A stretch of DNA of 36,909 nt from CAZOEL01 sp964578835 (lineage in GTDB: Bacteria > Desulfobacterota > Syntrophobacteria > Syntrophobacterales > Syntrophobacteraceae), in the NCBI GenBank assembly GCA_964578835.1, contig CAZOEL010000072.1, positions 1 to 36,909 on the forward strand, read 5' to 3'. Made by a program: the position numbers and the translations under genes. The notes below the pieces were generated by a model, which was not told the origin of the DNA, did no database searches, and saw only the letters and a program-made list of their open reading frames with translations. This document shows positions 34,089-36,909 of this stretch, in pieces. Positions within the stretch are counted from its first letter, which is position 1; each line of letters begins with the position of its first letter.

Positions 34089-34796
34089 CTATCCTTTCAG
34101 CATGATATTGAGCAAAGTTCTCATCTTGTTTACGGCTAGCTGCCCCGGGGCCGTTGTCGTTTGGCCGGGAAGTTGAACGTAACTCCACGGGCTTCCCATC
34201 AGCAGACAGGCCACTCTGCTCCACCTTCCCAGTGCGCCCATGCAGAAGGCGATGACGTCCTTTCCAAATTCCCGCCTCCCAAAGGGTATCAGATCGAGCA
34301 CGGCAAGATTGTCCTCAGGGCTTTGGGCGTAGGTCGTGATCTTTATGATGTCCGGATTCTTCTTCGCCATATTTTCCACAAGCCTCTGCAAAGTCGGTTT
34401 GTCGGGCGTTCCGGCAAAATCGTGGTGAGAGACGAGCACGCGCGCCTTCTCGGATCGAAAGGATTCTATCGCCTCCCGCGATGTGTCGTCTTCGAGGTCC
34501 ACCCACTCGGCCCCGGCCTTCACAGCCTTGTGAAGAACTTCGAGCCTCTGCGATTCAGCGCCTTCAAAGGCTCCTCCTTCACGCTTCGGGCGGTTCGTGG
34601 CGAGGACGGGAAGCCGGGGACTGAGAGACAAAAATTGGAAGGCGTCGAGAGTAGTCTCGAGAGAATGCCTGCAAATAGTCGAATCGAGCCGCCATTCGAG
34701 AATGTCTATTTCCGGGAACCGGATATACAGGCGGATATGCTCCGGATGAGCAAGATCGGCAAGGCAGCCGCACAATTTTTCCCTTTTAGTCGACAT
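34089..34796 (-). CDS. aroD: Type I 3-dehydroquinate dehydratase
   Basis: Enzyme of 235 aa in the shikimate pathway, converting 3-dehydroquinate to 3-dehydroshikimate through a Schiff base. The fingerprint residues are present: Glu34-x-Arg36 (ILEWRLD), His125 in LVSHHDF as general acid/base, Lys152 in IIKITTYA as the imine lysine, and the substrate loop near the end (GSPWSYVQLPGQTTAPGQL-like region, 201-219). Length is normal. The gene starts six bases after the pheA stop, so the two form an operon under the pheA attenuator. It makes a precursor of the pathway that pheA ends. Confidence 0.92.
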   Translation of the reverse strand: MSTKREKLCGCLADLAHPEHIRLYIRFPEIDILEWRLDSTICRHSLETTLDAFQFLSLSPRLPVLATNRPKREGGAFEGAESQRLEVLHKAVKAGAEWVDLEDDTSREAIESFRSEKARVLVSHHDFAGTPDKPTLQRLVENMAKKNPDIIKITTYAQSPEDNLAVLDLIPFGRREFGKDVIAFCMGALGRWSRVACLLMGSPWSYVQLPGQTTTAPGQLAVNKMRTLLNIMLKG

Positions 34797-34802
34797 GACG
34801 TT

Positions 34803-36005
34803 TCACCTCTTGATTCTTGATTCGCTAACCGGTCTGGACACCGTTGCTCCAATAAGCTCATTTAGGCGCCCCTGCTCAACTTTGTCCATAGAGCGAAGCT
34901 TTTCTTTTTCCGGTCGAACGGGCCGCATCGGGTCGCACTTTGGGTAAGATCCCAAAACCTTGAGGAATACAGCCTGGTTTTTGAGATCTGCCAGCGCCTT
35001 TTGAACCCGAGCTTCTTCCTCATGGCCCTCGATGTCCACATAGAAAAGATACTGCCAGGGGAAAAGCCTGTTGGGGCGGGATTCAATCCGGGTCATATTC
35101 ACGTTCGACCGGGCGAAGGCTTCCATGGCGGCATGCATCGTTCCAGGCTTATGAGAAATGGAAAACAGAAGGGAAGTCTTGTCGGAGCCGGTCGGTGAAC
35201 TCGGATGATTGCCAAGGGCAAAAAACCGGGTGGTGTTGCCCGCATGATCTTCGATGCGCTCAGCCAGGATATTTAGCCCGAAATGACTCCCCGCGTAAAG
35301 ATCGCAGATGGCTGCCCCCGAAGGGTCCTCCTGCGCCAGACGAGCTGCTCCGGCCGTTGATGGGCACTCGTGGAACTCCACATGGCGAAGGTTTTCCAGA
35401 ATCCATCTGCGGCATTGCTCCTTGGCCCGGGGATGCACGTAGAGATGCTTTACTTTCTCCAAAGAATCCGCCTTGCTGAAACAGTAGTGAGCGACTTCGA
35501 GATAACATTCCCGCACGACTCGCACCTCTCGTTCAAAGAGTAGATCCATGGTGCTTCCGACGCTTCCCAGCAACGAGTTCTCGATTGGCACGACTGCAAC
35601 GTGGGCAGTTCCTTTCAGGAGGGAATCGAAGACTTCTTCGGGCTCATCGAGTGGCAGATAATGGGCGGAATGGCCGAACATCGAGAGCGAGGCGAGATAG
35701 GAGCATGTCCATTCGGGCCCGGGAAAAGCCACCCGAAGGACATATTGGAGCATTCTCGATGCGGCGAATATCTCTCGATAGATCGAGCGAAGCGAATCCT
35801 CGGTGAGAGGACCGGCGGAGGCTGCAGCGAGCTTCCTGTAAATGAGCTCTTCCCGGCCCGCGTCAAAAAGGGCGTGCCCCCTGGCGGCTTTGATCCTCCC
35901 TACCTGTTGCGCGCACTCCATTCTTTTATTAAGAAGCTCGATGAGCTTCGAGTCGATTGCGTCAATTTCTTCTCTTACGGGTTTCAGATCCTCTTCAATG
36001 CTCAT
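34803..36005 (-). CDS. pheA: Bifunctional chorismate mutase / prephenate dehydratase
   Basis: Enzyme of 400 aa turning chorismate to prephenate and then to phenylpyruvate for phenylalanine. N-terminal chorismate mutase (about 5-90: LKPVREEIDAIDSKLIELLN, QQVGRIKAARG). Prephenate dehydratase (about 91-268) has VVPIENSLLGSVGSTMDLL and the catalytic TTRFFALG (Thr259-Arg260-Phe261). The C-terminal ACT domain has ESRPNR (308-313), the phenylalanine-binding motif, so feedback inhibition by Phe is expected. The tail after about 365 is longer than usual and polar. It heads the pheA-aroD operon. Its upstream leader contains an attenuator, with a mobile element lying between. Confidence 0.95.
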   Translation of the reverse strand: MSIEEDLKPVREEIDAIDSKLIELLNKRMECAQQVGRIKAARGHALFDAGREELIYRKLAAASAGPLTEDSLRSIYREIFAASRMLQYVLRVAFPGPEWTCSYLASLSMFGHSAHYLPLDEPEEVFDSLLKGTAHVAVVPIENSLLGSVGSTMDLLFEREVRVVRECYLEVAHYCFSKADSLEKVKHLYVHPRAKEQCRRWILENLRHVEFHECPSTAGAARLAQEDPSGAAICDLYAGSHFGLNILAERIEDHAGNTTRFFALGNHPSSPTGSDKTSLLFSISHKPGTMHAAMEAFARSNVNMTRIESRPNRLFPWQYLFYVDIEGHEEEARVQKALADLKNQAVFLKVLGSYPKCDPMRPVRPEKEKLRSMDKVEQGRLNELIGATVSRPVSESRIKR

Positions 36006-36084
36006 TTGCTTTCCCTATCTTCCAACGCATTATTTGCCAACTCTCTTCCGCCTTGCGGAGCAAAACGGGGTCCTCCCGGCCACT

Positions 36085-36360
36085 GGGCGCAATTGTAAAA
36101 AAGGGGGCAAGGCATCGCAAAAAAGCCGCAATGCCTCAGCCCGAGGGGGCGCAACATCATAGCCCGGGGCAACACCCTGGGTGTGGGACAATGCCCCGCA
36201 ACACAAGCCCTGTAAGGGCGGGATAACCACTCTCTGGATATTCCGCCCCTTCAGGGCTTGGAAAATATGGAGGGTCTCTTTTACCCAGGGTGTTGCCCCG
36301 GGCTATGATGTTGCGCCCCTTCGGGGCTTACGTTCTACCCCCTTTTTTACAAATGCGCCC
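36085..36360. mobile_element. Element C: 276-bp TIR element in the pheA leader
   Basis: Ends GGGCGCAATTGTAAAAAAGG (36085 on) and, inverted, GGGCGCATTTGTAAAAAAGG (36360 back) match over 23 bp with one mismatch. The direct repeat CGGCCAC flanks it (36077-36083 and 36361-36367), a likely 7-9 bp target duplication. The interior has no gene. It contains the AGCCCTGTAAGGGCGGGATA / TATTCCGCCCCTTCAGGGCT palindrome seen in copies A, B and D, and GCCCGGGG/CCCTGGG hairpins. It sits between the attenuator terminator and pheA on the minus-strand transcript. Confidence 0.8.
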
Positions 36361-36436
36361 CGGCCACCTTGTTCCCGCACCGAATGGATTCGGAAGCAAG
36401 AACGCCTGTTCTGCAGCTTCTGACCACGCAAAAAAA

Positions 36437-36462
36437 AAGCCGCGGGCTGAACCCGCGGCTTT
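36437..36462 (-). terminator. Intrinsic terminator of the pheA attenuator
   Basis: Minus strand: AAGCCGCGGG (36462 back to about 36452), a short loop TTCAG, CCCGCGGCTT, then a run of eight to nine Ts (36438-36430). A strong GC stem plus T-tract. It lies 26 bases after the stop of the aromatic-rich leader peptide and upstream of pheA. The loop-side sequence GGTTCAGC can pair with GCTGACC of the leader (36497-36503) as a possible antiterminator. Confidence 0.85.
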
Positions 36463-36487
36463 CAAATCTCAAGAGTAAGATGGAAAA

Positions 36488-36565
36488 TCACATGCAGGTC
36501 AGCGCCTTTCGCCTCTCTCCTGTAAAATAAAAATAATAACCAAAAAAGCGCCGAGCATGTTTCAT
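36488..36565 (-). CDS. pheL: pheA leader peptide (25 aa)
   Basis: A short frame from ATG (36563-36565) to TGA (36488-36490) begins MKHARRFFGYYFYFTGERR. Four Phe and three Tyr fall within nine residues (FFGYYFYF), the hallmark of a ribosome-stalling leader that senses charged Phe/Tyr tRNA. The known enterobacterial PheL also begins MKH and is Phe-rich. AAAGGA lies ten bases before the ATG, a promoter lies upstream and an intrinsic terminator follows. Together they form a transcription attenuator for pheA-aroD: slow decoding at the aromatic codons would favour antitermination. The peptide is not expected to have another job. The gene symbol is used by analogy. Confidence 0.75.
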   Translation of the reverse strand: MKHARRFFGYYFYFTGERRKALTCM

Positions 36566-36598
36566 TGCCAATCGATCCTTTCTTTTTAATCAGCGCTA

Positions 36599-36628
36599 AC
36601 AATAGAAGCCGCGGATTACACATGTCAA
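36599..36628 (-). promoter_or_regulatory. Sigma-70 promoter of the pheA leader
   Basis: Minus strand TTGACA (36623-36628, perfect -35) and TATTGT (36599-36604, 4 of 6) are 18 bases apart. Transcription would start near 36592, about 27 bases before the leader ATG. Copy D of the mobile repeat ends 20 bp upstream of the -35 box. Confidence 0.65.
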
Positions 36629-36647
36629 GGAAATAGTGACTCGTGGC

Positions 36648-36858
36648 CAGCGCTATCTTGTTCTGTGATGATTGAACAATCGTAACCCCCGGTTAGCCTC
36701 TATTCCAGTCACTTCTGCTGTTGGAATCAGCCCTGAAGGGGCGAAATACCATAGCCCAGGGCATCGCCCCGGGTAGAGATCCCGCCATACTCTTCTCCAA
36801 GCCCTGTAAGGGCGAGATAACCACTTTCCGGATATTTCGCCCCTTCAGGGCTCCGGGG
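36648..36858 (+). mobile_element. Structured mobile repeat, copy D, truncated by an insertion sequence
   Basis: Starts CAGCGCTATCTTGTTCTG, matching the terminal repeat of copy A at 16 of 18 positions, and follows copy B through ...CAGGGCTCCGGGG. At 36859 the match ends abruptly and the insertion sequence end begins. Same orientation as copy B. No left target duplication can be tested because the right end is outside the window. Confidence 0.75.
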
Positions 36859-36909
36859 CAATGCTGTTGAATTAAGGAAAAACACCAAGCACAATGACTA
36901 ACCAACTGA
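36859..36909 (+). mobile_element. Left end of an insertion sequence (continues beyond window)
   Basis: CAATGCTGTTGAATTAAGGA begins exactly where copy D is interrupted. An ATG at 36894 opens a frame (MTNQL...) that runs to the window end and could be the transposase start, although the AAGGA is rather far upstream. The first 20 bases also occur at 24044-24063. Family not determined. Confidence 0.5.

Noticed and set aside
1..36909. tRNA, rRNA or riboswitch genes
   Set aside because: No cloverleaf with a T-arm GGTTCRA box and no known riboswitch core was seen by eye; a covariance-model scan (tRNAscan-SE, Infernal with Rfam) would settle it.

Overview
The window reads as a chromosomal stretch of a Gram-negative, probably deltaproteobacterial (Desulfobacterota-like) organism. 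This rests on gene content: a sigma-54 two-component operon, a flavodoxin/2x[4Fe-4S] EFR1-type ferredoxin, a YifB-type ATPase, and a pheA-aroD operon. It is an inference, since no rRNA or other marker gene is present. Coding density is moderate. The DNA between genes is rich in gene relics, palindromes and small non-autonomous mobile elements.

Layout. 1-2960: the 3' part of an amino-acid-type ABC ATPase carrying a C-terminal ATPase-like extension, a secreted protein of unknown function, a perfect 27-bp-arm hairpin, and a crotonase on the minus strand. 2961-4659: long gene-poor stretch with an aquaporin relic. 4660-8402: SWIM zinc-finger protein, Uma2 nuclease, a YeeE/YedE relic and a small conserved-looking protein. 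8403-14706: YifB/ComM-like ATPase, an internally deleted CorA, a phospholipase D-family enzyme, glycerate 2-kinase (minus strand), and a metallo-beta-lactamase-fold hydrolase. 14845-16539: a decayed NarL/UhpB-type two-component locus with an intact mazEF-like toxin-antitoxin pair inside it. 16579-21090: a three-gene minus-strand island (LexA-family repressor, N6-adenine methyltransferase, PD-(D/E)XK nuclease-like protein), tightly spaced and preceded by a palindromic operator. 21920-26643: PAS histidine kinase, YbaK-type deacylase, a MITE-like element, then a transglutaminase-like membrane-anchored protein with a secreted partner.

26754-30537: two inverted copies of a roughly 350-bp structured element, both with direct repeats at their borders. 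They flank the EFR1 protein, two small unknown proteins and pyrE. 30575-33986: three-gene operon (membrane protein, histidine kinase, sigma-54 response regulator) with ATGA overlaps. 34089-36628: pheA-aroD operon with what looks like a classical attenuator: promoter, aromatic-rich leader peptide and intrinsic terminator. A separate TIR/TSD element sits between the terminator and pheA. A third copy of the 350-bp element lies just upstream of the promoter and is itself cut by the left end of an insertion sequence that runs off the window.

The most notable points are the LexA-headed restriction-modification-like operon, the Phe/Tyr leader peptide attenuator, and the family of structured mobile elements whose palindromic core occurs between two unrelated sets of ends.
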